From NCBI RefSeq assembly GCF_932526225.1, contig NC_064040.1:10764856-10828855 (forward strand): a stretch of 64,000 nt of DNA. The letters run 5' to 3'. The DNA is from Nematostella vectensis (taxonomy: Eukaryota > Cnidaria > Anthozoa > Actiniaria > Edwardsiidae). The translations under genes were made by a program, and so were the position numbers. This document shows, one piece after another, positions 24,201 to 34,508 of this stretch. The notes under the pieces are model-generated. The model was not told where the DNA came from, did not search any database, and saw only the letters and a program-made list of their open reading frames with translations. How positions within the stretch are numbered: the first letter of the stretch is position 1; each line of letters starts with the position of its first letter.

Positions 24201-27200
24201 GATCAGTATCTAAGTTTAAGTATTGCCCTGAAAAAGGAACCACAGCACACATACATTAGCATGTAATTGCTAATACACACATGTGCAAGGTATGTATGTA
24301 AGATGCAACTGTGCCTAAGATGCACCTGGATTAGCAAGATTAAATAGTTGATAAAAGTTTGAAGTGGTGAAACAAAAACTACAAATCATAGTGCTTCAAA
24401 CTATGTATTCTCTGTCAAAACAGAAATACTTTTAAGTGCAATTCAGAAAGGATTATATACCTCAACCCCAACCAGTGGAATGGTCTTTCAGTGCCAAATG
24501 TTTCCATACACATTCCTGGAAGGGGATAAGAGGGGGGGAGGGGTGCATCCAAGGGAATAAATCCCCTTCTCATGAGGGATGTGGGTCTTTCCTGGAATCA
24601 CATAACTGTGGTTTCTTATGCAGAATGACAATGTGACAGATGTGCAGTAAGGCAAGGACAGGCAAACAACACAGGCAAGTGTACGCACATACTATAAACT
24701 CTGAGGGCGGATGGAGCAGGCAAACAACACAAGCAAGTGTGGCCACATACTGTAAACTCTGAGGGCGGATGGAGCAGGCAAACAACACAAGCAAGTGTGG
24801 CCACATACTGTAAACTCTGAGGGCGGATGGAGCAGGCAAACAACACAAGTGTGGACACATACCATAAACTCTGAGGGCGGATGGAGCAGACAAACAATAC
24901 AAACAAGTGTGGCCACATACTGTAAACTCTGAGGGTGGATGGAGCAAACAAACAACACAAGTGTGGACACATACCGTAAACTCTGAGGGCGGATGGAGCA
25001 GGCAAACAACACAAGCAAGTGTGGCCACATACTGTAAACTCTGAGGGCGGATGGAGCAGGCAAACAACACAAGTGTGGACACATACCATAAACTCTGAGG
25101 GCGGATGGAGCAGACAAACAACACAAACAAGTGTGGCCACATACTGTAAACTCTGAGGGTGGATGGAGCAAACAAACAACACAAGTGTGGACACATACCG
25201 TAAACTCTGAGGGCGGATGGAGCAGACAAACAACACAAACAAGTGTGGACACATACCGTAAACTCTGAGGGCGGATGGAGCAGACAAACAACACAAACAA
25301 GTGTGGCCACATACCGTAAACTCTGAGGGCGGATGGAGCAGGCAAACAACACAAGCAAGTGTGGCCACATACCGTAAACTCTGAGGGCGGATGGAGCAGA
25401 CAAACAACACAAGTGTGAACACATACCGTAAACTCTGAGGGCGGATGGAGCAGGCAAACAACACAAACAAGTGTGGCCACATACCGTAAACTCTGAGGGC
25501 GGATGGAGCAGACAAACAACACAAGCAAGTGTGGACACAAACCGTAAACTCTGAGGGCGGATGGAGCAGGCAAACAACACAAGTGTGGACACATACCGTA
25601 AACTCTGAGGGCGGATGGAGCAGACAAGCAATACAGTGTGGACACATACCATAAACCCTAAGAGCAGATGGAGCAGAGAACCAGTTTGCGTCTTGCTGCT
25701 CCTTGGAAAGATCCTCATCTCGAAGCTGGATTGAGATCATGAAACCATGGTTACACACATTAATGTTAATATGATGCAGATACATACAGTAGGTTACAGG
25801 AACTTTGAAAGGACAAAACAGAAAGATTCACCTCTAGAAGATCATCTAGAAAGCTGCACGCAAGAATGTCTTGTATTTTTATTTTACCTAAATCAAAATA
25901 GCACAAGTGATTATCCAGTGTCAAAAGAATGAATGAATCAAAACAAGCGAACCTTATTCAACAAGAAATAATTAATGTATTGATGTAAGACACAGTATTT
26001 ATCAGTATTTACCAGTTCTAAGAGGATCTAGGAAAAAAAAGAATTTCCTGACAGCTGTGCAGACATAGAAGGAATAAAAAGACTTCTCAAGACCATCAAG
26101 CTGGAAAAAAAATAGTATGGTTTAGTTTGGTTTGGTTTCTATATATTTTTAAATAACCATAGACTATATACCACAAAAATATTATTATAAACCTTAATAA
26201 ATACTTATATCAGATTACATAGCTCACATGAGTATATACAACTTTGGCCTATATTCTTTTTTTTCATGCACAAACAAACACAAGGTTATACTGTAAATAC
26301 CTGTGGTAAAGTTGGTATCAATTCCAATATATAGTTTTCTAGATCCTTTGTAGAACAAAACAAATATTAGATACAAAATGAAATGAAAATTATTAATTTT
26401 TGTAAAATCTTTGAAAAAGGTTCAACTGTCCTTGGTCAGATCTGTATTTGGCAGGCATCTACACATTGACACGATGTTTTCCCCTTGGTGTACAGTACTT
26501 ACAGACTCTTTGAGATAGCCTTGCCCTGCGACATCATACAGACTCAGACCTATTCTTGTTTGGTGCAGCCACACTATAATGAAAGAGAGTAACTCAGATT
26601 TGATGCCTTTGCCACTATGCCTACTTCTCTTAATGTCTTTATTATTAGGCTTGGATACAAGGTTTGCTAAAAGAGAAGAAATTAAAGGACCTTGATGTTG
26701 GCTAGACATTTTCTTATCTCTTCTTTAAGAGAAAGTGCTTTTAGATAACGATGTCTTCTTTGCACATACAGTAGGCATAAAGGGACATGCTGAGACAAAG
26801 GACGATTTTTTCTGCTTGTATGCTTTCAATTTGCATTTTGGCAACAAAAAAGGTAAAACCAAGATAACTTTTTATAAAACAAAAGGTTAATTGTTAAAAG
26901 TTAATTAAAAAAGCTGACAATCTTTAAAAATCATAGCATTCTTAAAAATTATCACATCATTGCTGGATAAATTGTAACATCATGGCACTAATAGTAGAGG
27001 TCATTTTACACAAACCGTCCGAGTGTACAGTACAGGACAGCATTTACCTTACCTTTTCGCATTACATAATTAAAAAACTGCATAATAGAAATTCTGGAAA
27101 ATAAAACAAAGCAAGTTATTGTGTATCATATGTGATCAACCTTTAACTCAATATAAGGCACAGCACTCCTGGGTAGATTTCTCATTTATGCTAGATAACA

Positions 27201-29232
27201 TATAAACATTACAAATACCGTAAATGATCTAATAAATGCCTGGGAATTCGTTACAAACTTGTAAGCTTAGGGGGGACATTCATTAGATAGGAGGCATTAT
27301 TTAGATAGGGGACGTTCATTTAATCATTTATGGTTAGCAACAAAAGTCAAGCATATAATAGAACTACAAACTACTATGAGCTACATACTGCTATGAGCTA
27401 CCCACCTGCCATAGGGGTCTCTATGAAAAAGCTTGCTAAACACAGTGGAAGTAAAGAATGGTCTGAATAAAAAAAAAAATTATATATTAAACAATGAGTA
27501 TCCATTGATTAGCTTGCTATAAAGCTTAAAGCTGCATTGTCACCAGTTTACTTCAGGTCCGACGGAAACCTCAACTGTTAAAAGACAAAAGAATCTATAA
27601 ACATCCGAGATATTTAACAGGCCATCCGCTCTAAATTATCAATCACATCCTTAAAGAAACTTCCAATTTTGAAATATTTTTCGCGTTTTCTGTTAAAAAT
27701 CATCGGAGATTGTTACGTAATCGACCGGAAGTAAACTGGTGACAATGCAGCTTTAAAAGGTATTGACAAAGGAACCTAAAAATGTGGAACATTATCAGCG
27801 GCTGGTCTATAGCGTGGTCCAAGCGGGCCATCTTCATCATCTATTTTCAAATATTTGGCTTAAAAATGACAAGAAATATAAGGAAATTCACAGAAGAACA
27901 ATAAATCTCCCCATTCTTTGAAACACTTGCTTCGTTCCCCTCATTTTTGAGACTCCTGGATCGTGATTATTTTATTTAAGCCTTAATAACAAAGTGTCTG
28001 TAAAGCCAGGTTTCGATGAGCTGTAAAGTACATATCATTCAGCTGACACTTATAATATCATTATAGGTGGGTCAAGGGGCGGGGCAAGGGCCCCTGTATT
28101 CTCAGAGATCTCATACCTGCACTTGGAGCCTGCTTGGGAAGCTACTTTTAGAAAATCTTCATAATTGATCATCTGAAAGGATCAAGATTAGAACTAAGTA
28201 AAGGGGGATTTTCAGTTGAAAACAGTTAACTAAAGCTGTTGTTGTCTTCACCTGTTCATCGACTATAACAGGCGGGGTATGGTGCTTGTCCAATAGGAAC
28301 CACAGATTCTACGAACAAAATATAGATCATAATCAGCTCATTATAATGTATTCAAAGCAATACGTAGAAACATGGTTCAGCTGACTGCAAATTTTGATAT
28401 AAGGAGGTATATGTAGCATTACATTGAAATATGATTAAATACTGATCTATGTGGCTTTTTGTGTTGGGTTTGTTTAGATTTGTCCTTTATTGATATCTTT
28501 ATTCATTATGGACCTTAATTCCAGCAAAGTCAAATTTTAGCTATCGACTAAGTGTATAATGATTGAGATGAATTGGAAGAGACTTTAAACACCTACAGTA
28601 CATAATCAGTTGAACTATACATAGTCAATATGTTTAACACAAGCTCACAGTTCATTATTACACAGACTGAACTACCTGTAATTCGTCATTATCTAGAAGC
28701 TCTCTGCTTTTTCTCTGAAGAAAAACTGCCCTGGACTCTTCACGTAACTTTTGCTGCAGTACTTCATCCTCAGATGGGAGCTGGGAAAAATTCGAAGCCA
28801 ACAATAAATCGAACAGTCAATCAAGTTTATTCAATTAAAATAAATATAAGTTTATAAAAATGCCATCATCTCAAAATGTGACTCGCGCGCCATTCAAGAA
28901 AAAAGTAATTTACTTACAGTACCTTGTAATAAAACTTAGGGATTGTGGAGAAACTCCCTTTCCCTTTGTCTCCAGCTTTGCCTTTCCATTCAGTATAGTA
29001 CTTTGTAAATAGTTCCGTTTCTAATTCACTATTGTGCGCCTCGTCAGCTTCTAAAAAAAGATATCAGTCAAGCTTACTTTACTGTCTGATGAGTGAACCA
29101 AACCATTCTCCACTATCAGGTAAACACAGACTTACCATCACTTTTTTCTTCCTTTTTCCTCTCAACGTACTTCCTTAGGCTATCAGCCCACCCCATAATA
29201 GCAGCAAGGATCCAAACCAGAGGTCTAATCAT
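20517..29232 (-). CDS. PPP2R3C: PP2A regulatory subunit B'' gamma (PPP2R3C / G5PR), complete
   Basis: This B''-type regulatory subunit of protein phosphatase 2A is known in vertebrates to bind PP2A/PP5 and to act in lymphocyte survival and at centrosomes. Twenty exons join in frame: 29136-29232, 28923-29050, 28676-28780, 28252-28308, 28117-28172, 27406-27462, 27053-27093, 26503-26573, 26301-26345, 26013-26100, 25832-25887, 25650-25725, 24167-24227, 23805-23880, 23682-23738, 22177-22212, 22052-22096, 21629-21688, 21088-21155, 20517-20619. Landmarks: TKYYTEWKG, LREESRAVFLQRKSRELLD, LHQTRIGLSLYDVAGQGYL, WFSAPSALRVYG, and an EF-hand loop DTDHNGMLSKEE. From the first Met the product is 460 aa. The second Met (29196) gives 448 aa starting MGWADSLRK, which aligns better with the human start (453 aa) and is preferred. 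The gene is head-to-head with SLC35B2. Introns hold two minisatellites and three MITEs. Identity is secure. Confidence 0.95.
20792..21008. mobile_element. 217-bp MITE, ~45-bp TIRs (CCTACCTGTAGGCTTTGATA)
   Basis: The left arm from 20792 and right arm ending 21008 are reverse complements over ~45 bp with a few mismatches, and both include ACGAAAACCCCG. The element lies in the last intron of PPP2R3C. It contains a GGAGTTCGAATACC stretch that resembles a tRNA B-box. Confidence 0.75.
21195..21241. repeat. (GT)n(G)n microsatellite
   Basis: About ten GT units run directly into a ~23-base G tract, within a PPP2R3C intron. Confidence 0.9.
22325..23410. repeat. 64-bp minisatellite in a PPP2R3C intron (~15 copies)
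   Basis: The unit starts CTCACCATTTAACTTTTGGG and ends with a purine-rich part (gaagaggttcaccataactttctaaggggg). Copies are highly similar up to ~23300 and then decay into G-rich sequence ending in a G tract near 23410. Each unit places GGTGAG on the minus (sense) strand, a potential decoy 5' splice site. It lies between exons 23682-23738 and 22177-22212. Confidence 0.92.
24656..25649 (-). repeat. Minisatellite built from a PPP2R3C exon end plus its 5' splice site (~17 copies)
   Basis: Each ~50-60 bp unit, on the minus strand, reads GCTCCATCCGCCCTCAGAGT then TTTACGGTATGTG and a short TGTTGTTTG linker. This copies the last ~27 nt of exon 25650-25725 (residues APSALRVYG) together with its donor. 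Seventeen units follow the authentic exon end without a gap. Long minus-strand ORFs here are by-products of the array. Confidence 0.95.
27217..27334. mobile_element. ~118-bp MITE with imperfect TIR CCGTAAATGATCTAATAAA
   Basis: The left CCGTAAATGATCTAATAAATG and the reverse complement of the right end (CCATAAATGATTAAATGAAC) match with several differences. It lies in a PPP2R3C intron. Confidence 0.5.
27526..27756. mobile_element. 231-bp MITE with ~30-bp TIRs, TTAA at both ends
   Basis: Left TTAAAGCTGCATTGTCACCA and its extension (GTTTACTTC) recur as a perfect reverse complement at the right end. TTAA at both borders suggests a TTAA target-site duplication. It lies in a PPP2R3C intron. Confidence 0.75.
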
Positions 29233-29863
29233 CTAAAAACAGTGTCAATCTCTTCTCTAAACAAAAGTCCCGCCATGATTTATTTTGAGAGATGACAATC
29301 GCGAGGACTTCTGGGTAAAAACTAGAAGTATTGCTGACCCAGAGGAGCGCGGGCTCTCTATCAAAAACGGTTATTTTTTATAATAATGTTATACCTACCG
29401 ATCCTTCAGATAATATATGAAATAAAATTTGATAAAATAATTGAGCTTTTGAAAAATATATTTAGGATTATTGTTTTTTTCGCTATTATTCTAGAGACCA
29501 GGTGATCTCCTGTCTAGACCCAGTATCTCCCCCCAGCCACATTTCTTTAGGACTGGGGACGAGTGAGAAAAACTCATCATAACAATCTCTCAAAACGAAT
29601 AAAAAACACAATATACGTGGCAGAGAATCAACTAAAGCGTTTGATTTATTCAGTGCAAGAGTCATGACTTCTTTTTGAGTATGGAACAGCCTCGCTAATT
29701 TGATTAAGTTTTCCTGTTGGTTATCTGTTGAAGAAGACTTCGCTCTTCAAGAACCAAGAAAAACAGGCTGGCCGCCCGAGTTGACACGTGGCCAGCTACT
29801 TGTCACTTTCAAACATTGAATTCATTTGAACACTGATCCGTTTTACACAAAATCAACCGAGCA
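29233..29863. promoter_or_regulatory. Divergent intergenic region between PPP2R3C and SLC35B2
   Basis: About 630 bp separate the two start codons, which point away from each other, so this stretch should hold both promoters. No TATA box or other element could be assigned firmly. A small hairpin lies near 29492-29517 (CTAGAGACCAGG ... CCTGTCTAG). Confidence 0.4.
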
Positions 29864-32441
29864 ATGAATAGGAATCTAAGGATCCTTCTGGTTTTAATTG
29901 TCTTGCGCTGTGTACTGTTGGGACAATGCGAGACTACAGATACTTCAACGGAAAGTGACCAGTCCATGCAAGGGAAAGTCAGCGAAACCCAAAATTCTAG
30001 CGAGGGAAGCCCAGAGAAAGATGTCTGGTTTATTAGTTTGATGTGGAATGTTGTTGGCTATGCTACTATCGTCATACCAGCAGCAGTTGTAATTCGGATG
30101 ATCAAGAACTCGAATTTCAACGAGAAGGAAGGTGAGAGTACTTGCAGATTATTTTAATTGAAGATAGCGATAAGTAAGTAAGTAAAAGCTTAATTTGTGC
30201 CGGGTTTTTTTAACGGAGTTTGCAAATGAGTTTTTAAAACTTGGTGCCCCTCATTCAGAAAACCCTGCAGTTGTCCCTCTTTTTTAAAGTTAAGTTGTTC
30301 CAAAAGATATTTTATTTTGCCTTTGAATCATTCACCAGAGCTATTAGCTGCTCAAGAAAAAGAAAATCTTATCACCTTTTGTTTGCTTGCTTCATTTAAT
30401 TTAATTGGGTCAAAATTAATTTCTCACTTTTTACTGTTCATCACCTGATAGATAACCAGTGGTTATGGTAGCTAATGGGAATGTAATTCCTGATTATCCT
30501 GTTAGCCACTGGTTTTTCCTTATGTCTAATTCTAGAGCAAGTTTCCAAGCTACCAAAGTCTATTCCAGAAGTATTCATCACACCAGTTTGCTTTCATGTA
30601 TTTGATTCAAGTGGAAATACTTCAACTACATTTCTCTTTGATAATTTCAACGTATCATAAAAGACACAAGAATAATTTTTGCTGTAATTTATAATACTTA
30701 TCCTACAAATATTTCTCATTTACAGTAGTGTACATATATTATCTTCTGCAAGCATGTTCTTTTTGTCTTTTTTTCTCTATCCAAAAAAAAAATATTCCAA
30801 ATATTTCTGACATTTTAAAATATTGTCACTCAAATGTAAATGAAGTTGTAAATAAAGTCATTTGTTTTGTCTTTGATATAAAAATGTTCACGTTGTCATA
30901 TTTTTAGGGGTCAAAAATGGGCCTCAGGATTTTTTTTTTACATGGCTTTTCTGTTAGAAATGGTACTTTTTAAGAGTTCACAGAAAGAGACATGAGCTAG
31001 CATTTTCTGATTATTTCATATTTCCGACTTCTAAACAAAACAATTTGTCATTCGAGAATTTGTTTTGCAATTGGGTACTTAAATCTGCGTTTTGGTATTT
31101 TTAGTTGTATTTTTTGCTTATGAGGTATTTTTTAGGGTAGCAATTATTGGTATGCAGATATATTTAAGAAATTTGTTTTAATTTCCATACTTTTACCCTG
31201 AAGAAACCCTTAGTGGATAGTTAGTGGCCTACCAATCAATTTAGATGATTTTTCATAGCATGTCAGTGAAGTCTTTGCAAATTTGTCTCTAATAATATTA
31301 GTTCTTATATAGTTATGTGGTATGTTGATTTACTTATTATCTAATCTATTTTTCAGCTCATGGCTGCTTGTTTAGATCAATCCAGATATTTGTATTTGGA
31401 ACACATGAAGATCCGCAAAGTGAGATGGAAAAAGGCACCATGGAAAATGAAAGATCTGATGCCACACCTGTCTCCTTACGACGGACAGCGTCCAAACTTC
31501 TCATATGCGTAGCAGGTCTTCAAATGTCATACATTATGTGGGGGATTCTCCAGGAACGTGTCATGACACAAAGCTATCAAGAGGTACTACCAGATGGAAC
31601 TACAAAAGAAGTGAAATTCAAAAACTCACAATTCCTTGTTTTTGTGAACAGAATTCTAGCTATGGGAGTAGCTGGAGTTTATATAATAGTAACTAGACAA
31701 CCACAGCACAGAGCCCCTCTGTATAAATATTCATACTCTTCGTTTTCTAACATAATGAGTAGCTGGTGTCAGTACGAAGCCTTGAAGTTTGTCAGTTTTC
31801 CAACTCAAGTGCTGTGCAAGGCATCAAAGATAATCCCTGTGATGTTGATGGGTAAACTGGTGTCCAAAAAATCCTACCCGTACTATGAGTACTTTATTGC
31901 TGTTGTGCTATCAGTGGGTGTCAGTTTGTTCCTACTGTCAACGGGAACTCAAAAGAAGACTGCGGTTGAGACGACTGTCTCTGGTGCTCTCATTCTTCTG
32001 GGTTATATGCTCTTTGACAGCTTTACATCTAATTGGCAGTCAGAGCTTTTCCAGTCGTACAAGATGAGCTCTATGCAGATGATGTTTGGCACCAACTTGT
32101 TCTCAAGTATTTTCACCTTTTGGTCACTGCTGCAGAATGGGAAGCTTTTCTCCTCTGTCATCTTCGCCATCGACCACCCAGAGTTTGCTTATCACTCTGT
32201 GATTCTATCACTGTGTTCGGCAACTGGCCAGCTCTTTATCTTTTACACCATTCAGAGCTTTGGTCCTGTTGTATTTACGATTATAATGACAACACGGCTG
32301 ATGTTAAGCATTGTTATTTCCTGTATCTTATACCAACACCCACTATCAGCACAAGCTGTGTTTGGTGTAATTGTTGTATTCACTGCATTGTTTCTGCGTG
32401 TCTATGCGCGCTATAGGACTAAGGGAACCGGGAAGGGTTAG
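29864..32441 (+). CDS. SLC35B2: PAPS transporter 1 (SLC35B2), complete, two exons
   Basis: This Golgi antiporter brings 3'-phosphoadenosine 5'-phosphosulfate into the lumen for sulfation of proteoglycans and tyrosines. Exon 1 is 29864-30131 and exon 2 is 31357-32441, joined in phase 1, giving 450 aa (human 432). The N-terminus is hydrophobic and followed by a Ser/Thr-rich lumenal stretch and a first membrane helix. Exon 2 has the family blocks GLQMSYIMWGILQERVMT, SSWCQYEALKFVSFPTQVL, KASKIIPVMLMGKLVS, FDSFTSNWQSELF, KMSSMQMMFG and GQLFIFYTIQSFGPVVFTII, with about ten membrane helices overall. Human has TLRQAFAILLSC near the C-terminus where this protein reads TTRLMLSIVISC. An AATAAA lies at 32857-32862. 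The neighbour PPP2R3C is divergent. Identity is secure. Confidence 0.95.
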
Positions 32442-33377
32442 TTTTCCAATATTCTCTTTGGACTCAAGCCCATTAAGTCATATTTCAGTTTGTTTGGAAT
32501 CTGATTGCAGTATTAGATACACCTGTTTGTTTAAATCCCACAATCCAAAGCTGGAGTTATAATGATTGAGGAGTTATGGGGTGAAAAGAAACAGAAAGCA
32601 ACATTTTGATCTACATTTTTCCAGTTTTCCCAGGTTACCAAAAATCTATTATAAATGTAATGTATTTTATATCAGGGAGTATGGTTTATATTAAGTATGA
32701 TTTTGGTTCATAATGTGCCTGTTCATAGATATTATAGAGAAAAAGAAAGCTTTAAAATCTTTTATATAGTTAATATATACTTTTTGATGATGTGTTTATA
32801 TAATTATTTGGGAAAGATTATTATTTAAGGGAAAGCAGATTTTTGTCGATAAAGTAAATAAAAGGATATAAACTAAAACTTGTATAATTATTTAAAACCA
32901 CTCACAGTTTAAACCTTTTGTGAAAAGATCAAATAAATTATAACAAAAAAGTAACTAGTGCGCTACTGCGCTTGTTTTTTATCGGCTCTGTAGAGAATTG
33001 ACTGCCGTAATTTCCCGGATAAGGGACGTGGCGCTTATTTCAGAATCCATTTTACCTCCAGATGAATAAGTGCCTTTTAACAATAATGTGCAAATAAAAT
33101 TTCGCAGGTAGTACTGTCAGTTATCATTACACCATTCTAATGTACAGCGTTTCAGGGAAAGCGCTTATATTAGGGAAAGCGCTTATTTGATTAATGACGT
33201 TACTTGGACTACTTTAAATGATTATTCAGAGATTTCATAATTCTTTTTCAATATTGGGTAAAAACCCTGCATTTTGAACCAATCAGACACTAGCGCGCGC
33301 ATTACGTGAAATGCAAGTCACATTCGTTTCACAGAAAATTCGTCTTGGCAACAAGCCAAACAGACGACTCGAGATGA

Positions 33378-33473
33378 ATGCTTGAACGGAACTCTTTCTT
33401 ACTTGCTGCCCTTGCGGCGTGCAACACAGGGATGGTTGAAACGGAAAATGGAAATACGGACCTTTCGACAATC
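33378..33473 (+). CDS. Candidate signal-peptide exon (copy A of an inverted duplicate)
   Basis: ATG at 33378 opens MLERNSFLLAALAACNTGM, a hydrophobic leader, followed by acidic residues and a GTAAGG donor in phase 1 at 33474. The upstream ~110 bp (CCAATCAGA, ACGTGAAATGCA, AAAATTCGTCTTGGCAACAA, AGACGACTCGAGATGAA) is conserved with copy B near 41.9 kb on the other strand, where the donor has the same phase. No downstream exon on this strand could be identified, so this may be a remnant. Confidence 0.35.
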
Positions 33474-34025
33474 TGTAAGGGTTTTGAAAATCAAGGAGGA
33501 GCTTTCTTTGGTTCAGTCCTCGGTGTTTTCCCGAAGAGTTTGTATAGAAGGCGGCTTTATTGGAGGTAAGACAACAGAAAAAAAAAATGTTAAACAGGTT
33601 ATCATAAACACAAAAAACTCAAAAACCGGGAAATTGTGCTTCAAATACAAGAACATTATAAGAAGTCATCGATTAATTTTCCAGAGAGATTACAGCAAAT
33701 GTATAGGAAGTTTTTGATTTTTTTGCCGGGAAATGAAGGCTTAAAACCGGGAGTCTCCCGCAGAAAACCGGTGGGAGAGTTGGCAGGTATGTATTTCTCA
33801 TCGTACAACACACATCAACATATAAGCAAACACAACCATCATTAACAATAAGAAGGTATCTTTGGAACAGCTTTCATGATGTAAGTCGATACAGCATTTA
33901 TTATTAAATTTCCAGATATTCTTCTTTCCAGATATTCTTCTACTCGGTCTACTGTTTGACTATTTTTTTCCCTAGCACTCCTGTGTCTCTGGTAACCAAC
34001 CACTTGTGCGCATCCACGGTTTTCT

Positions 34026-34220
34026 TGTGTCCCGTATGATATCTGTCCCGTATGATATGAGTCCCATACAATAAGTTCCCCGTATGGTATTTTCCGTATG
34101 ATATATGTCCCGTATGTTATGTGTCCCGTATAATAAGTCCCCGTTTTGTATCTTGGTTCTCCATCCATATGTGGCCCGTATGATATATGTCCCGGATGAT
34201 ATGTCCCGGATGACATTAGT
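34026..34220. repeat. ~14-bp degenerate repeat TGTCCCGTATGATA
   Basis: About twelve diverged copies of 'tgtcccgtatgatat' in the region 3' of the receptor gene. Confidence 0.8.
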
Positions 34221-34508
34221 GCGCTCAGCAAGTGTTTTCGCTTACGAGTTTGAAAATACTGCCGCCATAACTTTAAATGAGGCTAAGTTCAGACAAAGGC
34301 TTACCATCCTCCCGTTGTTATCATCCGAATTATTTCCCGTAAATGATCTGTTACAAAATAAAGGTCGAATGAAATCTCATAAATTGTATGCGATGTCAAT
34401 AAATCGTAAAAAAAAATCGATGCTCACCTACTTTTACTCCTTTCTTTGGCTTCTATTTCAATTATCAATTTATAGCATGCAACCGGCATTCGTCCCTTTG
34501 TGTTACAC

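Larger units (their letters stand above)
32442..34508. other. Intergenic: SLC35B2 3' UTR, duplicated signal-peptide exon, CCCGTATGATAT repeat
   Basis: The SLC35B2 3' UTR probably runs to about 32880. A conserved segment shared in inverted form with 41.77-42.04 kb occupies 33265-33473. A low-complexity CCCGTATGATAT repeat covers 34026-34220. No other gene is supported. Confidence 0.6.

Noticed and set aside
24656-25649. CRISPR-like look of evenly spaced direct repeats
   Set aside because: Units are head-to-tail with no unique spacers, there are no cas genes, and the DNA is animal; it is a minisatellite.
24570-25785. Three long minus-strand ORFs (317-389 aa) of repeated CCLPAPSALRVYG-type sequence
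   Set aside because: They are frames through the exon-junction minisatellite. The authentic exon and splice site fit PPP2R3C and the rest is intronic.
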